The notes under the pieces were generated by a model. That model worked only from the letters and a program-made list of their open reading frames with translations. It searched no databases and was not told the DNA's origin. Both the position numbers and the translations under genes were made by a program. Positions 8,141 through 16,364 of a stretch of 17,624 bases of DNA are shown here, piece by piece (the stretch's first letter is position 1; every line of letters starts with the position of its first letter). The DNA comes from CAZGOM01 sp964542875 (GTDB lineage Bacteria; Planctomycetota; Phycisphaerae; Phycisphaerales; Phycisphaeraceae), in the NCBI GenBank assembly GCA_964542875.1, contig CAZIWA010000118.1, positions 1 through 17,624 of the forward strand, read 5' to 3'.

Positions 8141-8160
8141 GATGTCAGATGTTAGATGTG
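8141..8160. repeat. Second copy of GATGTCAGATGT repeat
   Basis: GATGTCAGATGT (8141-8152) followed by TAGATGT (8153-8159) repeats the second half of the composite element at 5538-5563. It lies in the gap upstream of the exported-protein gene and could be in its leader or promoter. On the - strand it reads as spaced TAACAT/GACATC units, none of which gives a convincing promoter pair. Confidence 0.55.
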
Positions 8161-8225
8161 GAAGAGGGGAGGGGGTGGGTGGCGTTGAGCGGGGGCGGTG
8201 GGGTTGTTGTTGGTTGAGCGAGAGG

Positions 8226-8280
8226 TCGGGCTGTGCCCGAATACCCTTGCTGGCGCGTCGGGCTAACGCGGTTTTGGTGT
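8226..8280. repeat. Probable planctomycete dispersed repeat with stem-loop ('LARRASKG' type)
   Basis: A perfect stem TCGGGC-TGT-GCCCGA (8226-8240) is followed by a GC-rich block through 8275. Its - strand translation in one frame includes 'ALARRASKG'. Similar 'LARRASEG' strings recur in many predicted planctomycete proteins and, from memory, come from an intergenic repeat rather than a gene. Only one copy is seen here, so repeat status rests on recall. Confidence 0.4.
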
Positions 8281-8313
8281 GAGGTGGCGTGTGGTGTTTT
8301 GTTGGCGCGGACG

Positions 8314-8336
8314 CAGCACTGCTTCGGGCCGTGCTG
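8314..8336. repeat. Stem-loop downstream of the giant ATPase gene
   Basis: CAGCAC (8314-8319) pairs with GTGCTG (8331-8336). An inner GC/GC pair and a TTCGG loop on the + strand make it compact. It starts 25 nt beyond the ATPase stop in the direction of transcription. No T-run follows, so it could slow polymerase or stabilise the 3' end but is not a standard intrinsic terminator. Confidence 0.35.
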
Positions 8337-8360
8337 TGCTGTGTCACCGGGAAATGGGGG

Positions 8361-11300
8361 TCAGGGCTTGGATTCTTCGCCGGTGTCCTGGGCTTCGAGG
8401 CCGCGAATAATGTGGTCGTAGCGGTTGGCCATTTCGATGAGCTTGGAGCGGATTTCGGCGATGTGTTCGTCCTGGCGCTGGTTGACCTTGGTGAGGGGGT
8501 CGAGCCAGCCGCGCATGAGATCAAACTGGGCGCGGAGGATGTAGAGGAAGGTGGCGGGGACCTTGTTGACGATCTTGACCTCGATGGCCGAGGTGTTGCT
8601 GGTGGCGGGGATGAACTGGGTGGCGCGAAGTTCTTTGTCCCGCTCATCCTTGATGGCGGAGCGGAGCTGGCGCTCGGTGCGCTTGAGCTTCTGGGCTTCG
8701 TGTTCGGGATTGACGGGGGGAGTGAATTCCTCTTCGACCAAATCGCCGGAGACGGGCTCGGGCTGGCCGGAAGGGATGGGGGCGGCGAAGCCGGGGCGGG
8801 CCTTGGCGGACTCGGCGAGCTTGATGACCTCTTTCATGAGGTTATCGAGCATGGAGATGGCCGCGGGGTCGAGGGTGAGGACGCCGGGCTGGGCTGACGA
8901 GGTGGCTTCAGCGGCGGCCGCGGGGCGCGACTGGATGGCCTGGCCGATGAGGTCCGGGAGGGCCTGCATGGGGGCTGCGAGGGACTCTAGATGGCGCGAG
9001 AGGGAGCTGAGATCGATCTTCAGGTCCGGCGGCGGGGTTTTGCCCTGGGCGAGCATGGCGGCGCCGGTGGTGCTGACGGCATCGCGCACGTCGGTGAGGG
9101 CCTGGCCCATGGCGGAGAGGAGGACGAGGACCTGGGCGGTTTTTTCTTCGCCGCCGAGGGAGCGGACCTGATTGTTGCGCTGAAAGGTGCGCTTGATGTC
9201 CGTCCAACGGGCTTGCTGTTCGGGTGTGATGGTGCCGCAGAGCTCGCGGAATTTCAGGAGGTTGGCCTCGGCGCCGGCGGTGAGGGTCTGGGCGTCCTGC
9301 TCGTAGGCCATATAGACGGCGGTTTCCAACTCGTGGTCGTTCATGACGGCGACCACGCGCTCGGCGATGCGGTTCATGTTGCGGTAAGAGCCCTGGAGCT
9401 GGAAGCGCGGCTCGGTGCGGAACTGGTCTTCCTGGGCGGCGGAGCGGATGTATTCCTGATTGACCTTGAGGATGATGTCGCGCACGTGAAGAAGCTTCTT
9501 CATGACGGCGACCATCTCTTCGAGCTGGGCGTCGGGGATGGCGGTTTCGAGCACCGCGCCTTCGCGTGAGCCGGTCTGGGCCATCTTGACGATGGCGAGC
9601 ACATCGGTGCGGGCGCGGGAGGCGAGGGGGTTCAAAACGGGGTTGGCCCCGACGACGTTTTCGAGATAGCTGAGCTTGAAGGCTTCGCCGTGATCGCCAA
9701 GGATGTCGCCGAGGTTGTAGGTGTCGGAGCGGTTGGCGAGCATGTCGGGGATCTGGAAGCGCGCGCCGGATTCGGTGTAGGGGTTGCCGGCCATGACGAC
9801 GGCGAATTTGCGGCCGCGCAGGTCGTAGGTGCGGGTGCGGCCGCGGTAGACGCCTTCGATGCGGCGGGTGGCGTCGCAGAGGCTGATGAACTTCTGGAGG
9901 AATTCAGGGTTGCAGTGCTGGATGTCGTCGACGTAGAGGGCGACGTTGTCGCCCATTTCGAGGGCGAGGCCGATTTTTTCCAGCTCCTGGCGGGCTGCGG
10001 CGTTGGTGGCCTCCGCGGGATCGAGCGATTTGACGCTGTGGCCCAGGGCGGGGCCGTTGACCTTGACGAAGACGACGCCCAGGCGGTTGGCGACGTACTC
10101 CATGAGGGTGGTTTTGCCGTAGCCGGGGGGGCTGATGAGCAGGAGCATGCCCATGCGGTCGGTGCGGGTGGTTTCGCCGACGGTGCCGAGCTGTTTTGCG
10201 AGGTTATCGCCGATGAGGGGGAGGAAGACTTCGTCGATGAGCTTGTTGCGGACGAAGCTGGTGAGGATGCGAGCCTTGAGTTCGTCGATCTTGAGGCGCT
10301 TGCGGGCGTCGGCCAGGATGCGGTGCTTGATGGCCTGGAGGCGCAGGTAGCGGGGGACGGTGTGGGTGCGGTGGCGCAGGAGACGGGACTGGAAGTCGTG
10401 GTAATCGAGCTTGAGGCCGCCTGCGGTGAGGCGGGGGTGGTTGCCGACGAGGCCGGTGATGTCCGCGTGGGTGGAGGCGTTAATGACGCTGCCGAGCTCG
10501 GCGTAGTCGAGGAAAACAAGGACGGCGGCCTCGTCTAAAAAGTCCTGAACGGTGCGGGCGGGGGCCTGCGTGCTTTGGGTGTAGGCCAGCACCCAGGCGC
10601 GGGCCTGGCGGTAGCGGTCCAAGGGGCGATCACGCATGGTTTCCAGCGTCTGCATCCACTGGACGGTCTGGCGCGACTGCTGGAGCTGCTGGCGGAAACC
10701 ATCGCGCAGGGCGACGGCGTCGGGGCTCATGGTGATGCCGGGTGCCTCGGCGGTGGCTTCCTCAAAGAGGTACTGGGCCGCCCCGGGGGCGATGGCGGGA
10801 TCAAAGAGGCCTGAGGACTGGGCGAAGGCGGTGAGCCGGGTGGTGAGGGAGGCGAGGCTGCCGTCATCGACGAACTTGGTGTGGAAGGCGCGGGCCGCCT
10901 TGCCCAGGCCGCGGAGGCGGGCGGCGAGGGCGGGCTTTTCGGTTTCGTCTTCCCAGGTGGACCAGAAGAGGGTGGCCAGGGCGCGGGTGGGGCCGGGGAA
11001 TTTCAGGAGCCCGAGGGTGGACTCCATGTCCAAAAGGGCGCCGGCGATTTTCAGCGCGTCAAGATCATGCACGCCTTTGGTGTAGCCTTCATCCAGTCGC
11101 TCGGACATGAGGCGGTGGATGGTGGCGAGGAGCTTTTCGTCGTCGATGGGGGTTTTGACGTCGGAGGATTTATCGGCCTCGGCGGTGAGGGTGTGGACAG
11201 CCTCGGCGGCGAGGAATTCGCCGCGGTAGAAGTCGGAGGATTCGGCCTGGGTCTGGAGGTCCCAGACGTCTTTGAGCTCGGAGAGCTCTTTGTCGTCGAT

Positions 11301-13982
11301 GGGTTCAAAGAACTGGGTGCCGCCGATGTGGAGGGCGGGGCCGGACTCACGGGGGAGGATGGTGACGTCGACGGCCTGGGTGTTGACGGAGAAGTTGTGG
11401 CGGCCGAGCTTGATGACGTTCTGGCCGCCGACGAAGAGGTCCTGCTTGTCTTTGAGCTGGCGGACGGATTCTTCTTTGGCGGTTTTGAGTTTGGACTGGA
11501 TGTCGTCGGCGCGGACGGGCTCTTGAATGGAGCGGAGCTCTTCAATGAGGTCGCGGACCTTTTGGACCATGAGGTCGGCGGCGAAGAAGCCGTTGATTTC
11601 GCCGACGGACTTGAAGGACTCAATGCGCGAACGGACGCCTTTTAAGATACGGTCGGCGGCGCCGGAGAGGTTGTTGGCGCGGCGGCTGCGCTGCTCGGCG
11701 AGGGCGAGACGGCGGGATTCAAAGGCGTTGTAGACTTCCTGGCGCTTGTCGGAGAGCTTGGTGACGAATTCGTCGAACTCGGCGAATTTGCCGTCGAGCT
11801 CTTCGAGCTGGACCATGGTTTTGGTGAGGAAGTCCTGTGCTTTCTGGGCGGAATCGGCAAGGTCGATGTAGTTGGCGACGGCCTGGTCGAGCAGCTTGAG
11901 CTGGCTGGCGAACTCGGCTGCGCCTTCTTTTTTGCCAAGCTCCTGCACGCGGGCGCGAAGGCGCGAGCGTGAGCCGTTGACCTGGCTGAAGACGCTGGAG
12001 ATGGCTTCGACGATGGCGGTGCGCTGGTTGGCGTCGTCGATCTTGAGGTTTGAGACGACCTGGATGAGCATTTCCAGTTCGTCGGCGGATTTCTGGATTT
12101 CGCCGCCGAGGGCTTTGGCCTGGGTGACGGTGGTGACCTTCTCGATTTCGCCCGCGTGGCCAGAGGCGCTTTGGCGGTAGGGATCAAGGGCTTCGGGCTT
12201 GAGGAGGAATTCGGCGGCGCGCTTGCCGAGGTCTTCGGATTGGCCGGCGACCTTGGCTTCCAGTTCGTCGACGGAGGCGCGGTCGATGTAGCGCAGGTCG
12301 CGCAGGCCAATGACATTGCCGCGGACTTCGCGCAGGCCGGCAAGGCCTTCGACGAAGCCGACGATGGTGTCGTAGATGCGGGCGTTGTTTTCACGCAGGA
12401 CGGTGAGGGCGGCGGCTTCGACGGTTTCGTGCTGTTTGCGGGTGGCGTTACGGATCTGGGTGACGCGCTCAAACTCCGTGACGGTGGCGTTGGCGGTGTC
12501 GCGGATGCCGCGGATGGGCTCTGCAAGGTCGAAACACTCGGGGTGGCCGAGCCAGTGGTAGCCGTCGATGACTTCGCCCGCGGAACGGGAGATGTCGGAA
12601 TAAAGGCCGGTGTAGACCTCCTGGCGGTCGATGAGCTCCAGGATGGCGACGCACTCGGACATGCCGCGGACGATGTCTTTGTTGCCGATCTTGAAGAGGT
12701 AGGAGTCTTTTTTACGGTCGGGGCTGAAGTTGTCGCCGACGAAGGGGGTTTGCCAGAGCTGGACGGGGTGGTGCTTGCGGGGTTCGACATCGGCTTTGAA
12801 GAAGGCGAGGCCGCCGTTGTCGTAGAGGGAGTAGCCGTTGCAGAGGATGGGCGGGGTGACGGCCATCTCAATGAGGTTGTAGCCAAGGAGGGCGTAGGTG
12901 CCGGAGTTTGGTTCGTAGAAGATGAAGAGGCTGTCCTCGCCGTTGGGGGAGGTGATCCGGCGTTCGAAGAACATGCCGGGGGGCCCGTCGGGGAAGGCGT
13001 GGTGCTTGCCGGAGGCGAGGACATAGCCGGAACTGTAGATGAGGCCGTGGTCTTCGGGCAGGAGGACGCAGGCGCCGGCGATGCCGTCGCAGCGGAGGAC
13101 ACGCTGGCTCTTGATATGGAAGACGAAGTGGCGGAAGGTTTTTTCCTGAAAGGGTTTGATTTTCAGGAGGATGAGCTGGCCGAGGCGGGCGTAGTGGAAC
13201 TCTGCGTCGTCGAGGGTCTGGTCGGGATTTTCGACGGGCTCGGAGTAGATGCCCTTGCCGGTGGCGGTGTTGTCTTCGACTTTGATGGTGAGGTCGCCGC
13301 CGATGGTTTCGACGAAGACGAGGTCGAGGATGGAGACGTGAGGGTGATCGCCTTTGCGGTGGTTGTCACGGGTGGCGCGGACCCAGACGATTTCCTGCTG
13401 AGGGGGGTAGCGCAGCTCGTGGTCCGAGCGGTTGTCGAGGTATTGAAGGCTGTCCTTCTTGATGAGCCATTTGAAGGCTTTGAAGTCTTCGGCGGTGCGG
13501 CCGACCTGGAACTTCATGTAAAGGTTAGGGCCGTTGACAAAGAGCTGGGAGAAGCGGGCGCTCTTGTAGTAGCGGTAGAGCTCTTTGAAGTCTTTTTCGA
13601 AACGTTCATCCGCGATGAGGGAAAGATCATCGGGGACGAAGTGGCCTTCGGAGAGCCTGTTGACGGCGAAGACGTCGGGCAGGGTGACTTCGGTTTTCAA
13701 GCCGAAGTGGACGTTGTAGCCGAAGATGAATTTACCGGCGACGAAGGCGATGTCCTGCGGGATGCAGTTGTGCTCGGTGGCGATGGATTCGCTGGTGAGC
13801 AGTTTGGTGGGGATGGTGCCAAAGACCTCCTTGCGGGAGGTGTTGAGCTTGTCCAACCGGGCGCGAAGGTCTTGCCCCTGGCCCAGCAGACGGCGGCGCA
13901 GGACTTCGTATGCGCCCTGGTCGATCTGTTCTGTCCCGGCGGGTGGCTGGGCAGGGTCGGGTTGTTTGGCGGGTTGGGCCAT
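8361..13982 (-). CDS. Giant coiled-coil AAA ATPase, 'DNA repair ATPase' (DUF3686) type
   Basis: The product has 1873 residues. A beta-rich N-terminal region (about 1-470) with 'GKFIFGYNVHFGLKTEV' matches the DUF3686 type. A long charged coiled coil covers about 480-850. A helical part leads to an AAA ATPase core. Walker A is 'PPGYGKTT' (1285-1292, Lys1290), Walker B 'VALYVDDIQH' with Asp1352-Asp1353 instead of the usual Asp-Glu, sensor 1 Asn1400 in 'VMAGNPY', a possible arginine finger Arg1418, and a lid motif 'GSYRNMNR' (Arg1534). After a Pro/Ala-rich linker (about 1740-1770) a basic helical tail ends the protein. There is no signal peptide or membrane segment, so it is cytoplasmic. The family name implies DNA repair, but direct evidence for that is thin; a role with the adjacent flotillin pair in membrane or stress remodelling is an alternative inference. 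No Shine-Dalgarno site precedes ATG 13982. It lies 153 bp downstream of the flotillin gene on the same strand. Confidence 0.9.
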   Translation of the reverse strand: MAQPAKQPDPAQPPAGTEQIDQGAYEVLRRRLLGQGQDLRARLDKLNTSRKEVFGTIPTKLLTSESIATEHNCIPQDIAFVAGKFIFGYNVHFGLKTEVTLPDVFAVNRLSEGHFVPDDLSLIADERFEKDFKELYRYYKSARFSQLFVNGPNLYMKFQVGRTAEDFKAFKWLIKKDSLQYLDNRSDHELRYPPQQEIVWVRATRDNHRKGDHPHVSILDLVFVETIGGDLTIKVEDNTATGKGIYSEPVENPDQTLDDAEFHYARLGQLILLKIKPFQEKTFRHFVFHIKSQRVLRCDGIAGACVLLPEDHGLIYSSGYVLASGKHHAFPDGPPGMFFERRITSPNGEDSLFIFYEPNSGTYALLGYNLIEMAVTPPILCNGYSLYDNGGLAFFKADVEPRKHHPVQLWQTPFVGDNFSPDRKKDSYLFKIGNKDIVRGMSECVAILELIDRQEVYTGLYSDISRSAGEVIDGYHWLGHPECFDLAEPIRGIRDTANATVTEFERVTQIRNATRKQHETVEAAALTVLRENNARIYDTIVGFVEGLAGLREVRGNVIGLRDLRYIDRASVDELEAKVAGQSEDLGKRAAEFLLKPEALDPYRQSASGHAGEIEKVTTVTQAKALGGEIQKSADELEMLIQVVSNLKIDDANQRTAIVEAISSVFSQVNGSRSRLRARVQELGKKEGAAEFASQLKLLDQAVANYIDLADSAQKAQDFLTKTMVQLEELDGKFAEFDEFVTKLSDKRQEVYNAFESRRLALAEQRSRRANNLSGAADRILKGVRSRIESFKSVGEINGFFAADLMVQKVRDLIEELRSIQEPVRADDIQSKLKTAKEESVRQLKDKQDLFVGGQNVIKLGRHNFSVNTQAVDVTILPRESGPALHIGGTQFFEPIDDKELSELKDVWDLQTQAESSDFYRGEFLAAEAVHTLTAEADKSSDVKTPIDDEKLLATIHRLMSERLDEGYTKGVHDLDALKIAGALLDMESTLGLLKFPGPTRALATLFWSTWEDETEKPALAARLRGLGKAARAFHTKFVDDGSLASLTTRLTAFAQSSGLFDPAIAPGAAQYLFEEATAEAPGITMSPDAVALRDGFRQQLQQSRQTVQWMQTLETMRDRPLDRYRQARAWVLAYTQSTQAPARTVQDFLDEAAVLVFLDYAELGSVINASTHADITGLVGNHPRLTAGGLKLDYHDFQSRLLRHRTHTVPRYLRLQAIKHRILADARKRLKIDELKARILTSFVRNKLIDEVFLPLIGDNLAKQLGTVGETTRTDRMGMLLLISPPGYGKTTLMEYVANRLGVVFVKVNGPALGHSVKSLDPAEATNAAARQELEKIGLALEMGDNVALYVDDIQHCNPEFLQKFISLCDATRRIEGVYRGRTRTYDLRGRKFAVVMAGNPYTESGARFQIPDMLANRSDTYNLGDILGDHGEAFKLSYLENVVGANPVLNPLASRARTDVLAIVKMAQTGSREGAVLETAIPDAQLEEMVAVMKKLLHVRDIILKVNQEYIRSAAQEDQFRTEPRFQLQGSYRNMNRIAERVVAVMNDHELETAVYMAYEQDAQTLTAGAEANLLKFRELCGTITPEQQARWTDIKRTFQRNNQVRSLGGEEKTAQVLVLLSAMGQALTDVRDAVSTTGAAMLAQGKTPPPDLKIDLSSLSRHLESLAAPMQALPDLIGQAIQSRPAAAAEATSSAQPGVLTLDPAAISMLDNLMKEVIKLAESAKARPGFAAPIPSGQPEPVSGDLVEEEFTPPVNPEHEAQKLKRTERQLRSAIKDERDKELRATQFIPATSNTSAIEVKIVNKVPATFLYILRAQFDLMRGWLDPLTKVNQRQDEHIAEIRSKLIEMANRYDHIIRGLEAQDTGEESKP

Positions 13983-13992
13983 TTGGGGGGAA

Positions 13993-14028
13993 GGGGCTAG
14001 GGTCTGGGGTCTGGTCAGAGGGAAAGAG
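13993..14028. repeat. Dispersed intergenic repeat, copy 2 (GGTCTGGTCAGAG)
   Basis: GGGTCTG units (14000-14006, 14007-14013) run into the 13-mer GGTCTGGTCAGAG (14008-14020) and GGAAAGAGG. It matches the copy at 5513 over CTAGGGTCT and GGTCTGGTCAGAGGGAA. It sits directly upstream of the ATPase start codon, so in this place it would form the untranslated leader. Confidence 0.7.
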
Positions 14029-14090
14029 GAATACCCGTAGGCATGCTCATGCTGGGGATGGGGTGTGAGCGGGGAGCGACCCTTACCGTC

Positions 14091-14125
14091 GGCCCTCTCG
14101 CCCCATGTGTTGGGGGAGAGGGGCC
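14091..14125. repeat. Strong REP-like hairpin between flotillin and ATPase genes
   Basis: GGCCCTCTCGCCCCA (14091-14105) and TGGGGGAGAGGGGCC (14111-14125) form a near-perfect stem around a 5-nt loop, with one mismatch and one bulge. The hairpin begins 11 nt after the flotillin stop in the direction of transcription and has no T-run. Hairpins of this CCCTCTCC...GAGAGGG kind are common intergenic repeats in GC-rich genomes. It could lower read-through or protect the upstream message, giving less ATPase than flotillin. Confidence 0.55.
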
Positions 14126-14135
14126 GGAGGCTGGT

Positions 14136-16364
14136 TTAGATGTACTTGGAGACTTTTTCGGAATCCACGCCGGCTTCGCGGGCCTGGACGAGGATGCCGC
14201 GGAGTTGGTCGATGATGGATTTGTCCTTGGCCTGGCCGATGAGGCGTGTGAGTGCGCCTGCGACGGAAAGGTCGCGGATGTCGGCCGGGGTGACGTTGAG
14301 CATGCCCATGATGCGCTTAACTTCATCGCGGAAGGTGTCAGGGTTACCGGTGAAGAAGGTTTCCTTGACGTCGCGCAGGGCGGGGGAGTGTTCGAGGGCG
14401 CGTTCGACGGTTTTGCCGGCGGAGACTGCGGAGACGATTTGTTCGAAGAACTTGCCTTCGCCGCCGATGAGCTCGATCTTGGCGGATTTGAGGGCTTCGC
14501 CGACGACGGAGGCCTGGGCCTGCGCGACGGTGCCCTGGATGTTGACCTGAGCGAGTTCGACGGCCTTTTCCTTGTCGAGGCGGATCTTGAACTCTTCGTG
14601 GTCCTTGCCGACGCCGTCGAGCTTCTTCATGGCTTCGGCCTTCTGGGTGATGCCTTCGGCCTCGGAAAGGAGCTTGCGGCGGAGGCCTTCGGCTTCTGCT
14701 TCGGCGCGCTTTTGAACGACGGTGGCTTCGGACTGGCCGACCTTGAGGATGGCGTCGGCGCGGGCGAGATCGCCTGCGGCGACTGCTTCGGCGCGTTTCT
14801 GGACGACGCCTGCTTCGGATTCGCCGACCTTGGTGATGCCGATGGCGCGTGCGATTTCACCTGCCGCTTCGGCTTCCTTTTTCTTCTGGAGGACGGCGGC
14901 TTCGGATTCGCCTTGCTTGAGCATGGCGGCGGCGCGTGCGTGGATGACTTCGGCTTCACCCAGGCCGGGTGCGGCGACTTCCGCGGCGGTGGCTTCGGCG
15001 AGGATTTTCTTGGCCTGTGCGTTTTTCTCGGCGGCGGCGCGGTTGGCTTCGGCTTCGATGACGACCTGGTCGGCCAGGAACTGTGCGGCTTGTTTGTGGG
15101 ATTCGGCCGCCTTGGTTTCCGTGACGAGGGCTTCCTGCGCGTCGGTTTCGGCGAGGGTGACATCGACCTTGCGCTTACGTTCGGCGAGGGCGAATTCGCG
15201 GGTGTCCTTGATCTTTTCTTCCTGTTCGGCGACGGCGCGTTCGACGATGACGCGTTCGCGGATGACGTCCTGAATGTTCTTCTTTTCCTGCTCGACGGCC
15301 TTTTCCTTGGCGATCTGGGCAAGGGTGACGACGCGCTCGCGCTCGGTGGCCTCAAGGGCGCGGTCGCGCTCGACGCGTTCGTTTTCCACCTTGTCGGTGC
15401 GTTCCTTGGCGCGCTGGGCGACGATGATCTGGCGGTCCATGTTCTGGCGGGCGACTGCGAGTTCCTCGTCGGTGGCGATCTTGGCTTTTTCAGACTTGAG
15501 TCGTTCTTCCTCACCCACTTTCGCGGCCTCGGCACGTTCACGGTTGGTGACGTTGGAGACTTCGCGGCGCTGGCGTTCGGTGGCCTCGGCCTGTTGACGT
15601 TCGAGCTCCAGGATGGCTTCCCGGGTTTCGACGTTTTCCTTGGTGATGGTTTTTTCTTTGTGACGGGTGATGCTGTTGGCGAGAATCTGCTGCTTGGCGG
15701 TGAGGTCGGTGATCTTCTTGATGCCTTCGGCGTCAAGAATGTTGTTGGTGTCGAGCAGATTCATGGGGGTCTGCTCGAGGTAGTCGATGGCGGCGTCGTC
15801 GAGGACATAGCCGTTCAAATCCGTGCCGATGACCTTCAGGATCTGCATCTTGAACTGGTCGCGCTCGGAGTAAAGGTCGGTGAAGTCGAACTGCTTGCCG
15901 ACGGTCTTGAGGGCTTCGGAGAACTTGGCGTCGAAGAGCTCGACCATGGCGTCCTGGTTGGAGGCGCGCACGCAGCCGATGGATTGGGCGACTTTCAGGA
16001 CGTCTTCGGCTTCGTTGTTCACGCGGACGAAGAAGCAGACCTTGATATCGGCGCGGATGTTGTCTTTGCAGACGAGGCCTTCAGAGCCGTGCCGGTAGAT
16101 TTCAATGCGCTTGACGGAGATGTCCATAAGCTCCACGCGATGGAGCATGGGAACGACCCACATGCCCGAGAAGCTCACTTCAGGGGAGCCCTGGCCGGTC
16201 TTGACCAGCGCGGTGCCCTGCTGGACTTTGTGAAAGAAAAGCTTGAAGAAGATGGCAATGCCGATCATCGCCAGGACGAGCAGGGCGCAGATGCCCGCTG
16301 CGCCAATGATCCATGGCAATGCGGCTTCGATATCGACCGCGAGCAGTGTGAAGTGGCTGGTCAT
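14136..16364 (-). CDS. Flotillin-like SPFH-domain membrane protein (YqiK-like)
   Basis: The product has 742 residues. One N-terminal transmembrane helix (about 15-42) is followed by an SPFH/band-7 domain (about 44-225) with 'VKTGQGSPEVSFSG', 'CKDNIRADIKVCFFVRV' and 'ILDAEGIKKITD', the pattern of E. coli YqiK and flotillins. A very long, charged coiled coil (225-470), three exact-period 29-residue Ala/Glu repeats (475-561) and a C-terminal globular part follow. It is longer than E. coli YqiK (about 550). Flotillins assemble into membrane rings or microdomains that gather other proteins. The ATG overlaps the stop of the upstream OB-fold gene as ATGA, and a GGAGGT site (16378-16373) lies 8 nt upstream, so translation is coupled. 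The giant ATPase gene follows. The family call is firm; the specific cargo is unknown. Confidence 0.94.
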   Translation of the reverse strand: MTSHFTLLAVDIEAALPWIIGAAGICALLVLAMIGIAIFFKLFFHKVQQGTALVKTGQGSPEVSFSGMWVVPMLHRVELMDISVKRIEIYRHGSEGLVCKDNIRADIKVCFFVRVNNEAEDVLKVAQSIGCVRASNQDAMVELFDAKFSEALKTVGKQFDFTDLYSERDQFKMQILKVIGTDLNGYVLDDAAIDYLEQTPMNLLDTNNILDAEGIKKITDLTAKQQILANSITRHKEKTITKENVETREAILELERQQAEATERQRREVSNVTNRERAEAAKVGEEERLKSEKAKIATDEELAVARQNMDRQIIVAQRAKERTDKVENERVERDRALEATERERVVTLAQIAKEKAVEQEKKNIQDVIRERVIVERAVAEQEEKIKDTREFALAERKRKVDVTLAETDAQEALVTETKAAESHKQAAQFLADQVVIEAEANRAAAEKNAQAKKILAEATAAEVAAPGLGEAEVIHARAAAMLKQGESEAAVLQKKKEAEAAGEIARAIGITKVGESEAGVVQKRAEAVAAGDLARADAILKVGQSEATVVQKRAEAEAEGLRRKLLSEAEGITQKAEAMKKLDGVGKDHEEFKIRLDKEKAVELAQVNIQGTVAQAQASVVGEALKSAKIELIGGEGKFFEQIVSAVSAGKTVERALEHSPALRDVKETFFTGNPDTFRDEVKRIMGMLNVTPADIRDLSVAGALTRLIGQAKDKSIIDQLRGILVQAREAGVDSEKVSKYI
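14682..14942 (-). repeat. Three tandem 87-bp (29-residue) repeats inside the flotillin gene
   Basis: Codons 475-503, 504-532 and 533-561 encode units of the form 'ARAxxxxKxGxSEAxVxQKxxEAxAxG'. Gly485, Gly514 and Gly543 are in register. The third and second units are most alike. Such Ala/Glu repeats are typical of the flotillin helical domain, but an exact 29-residue period suggests recent unit duplication or a constraint from ring geometry. Confidence 0.8.

Noticed and set aside
8090..8647. Upstream extension of the exported protein to the Met at 8647
   Set aside because: The added 186 residues are Ser/Pro/Arg/Thr-rich, overlap the ATPase gene in another frame, and would bury the signal peptide.
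12156..14000. 614-codon + strand open frame opposite the ATPase N-terminus
   Set aside because: Composition is dominated by Val/Gly/Ala/Asp/Glu, as expected for the complement of this coding sequence; the - strand ATPase is clearly real.
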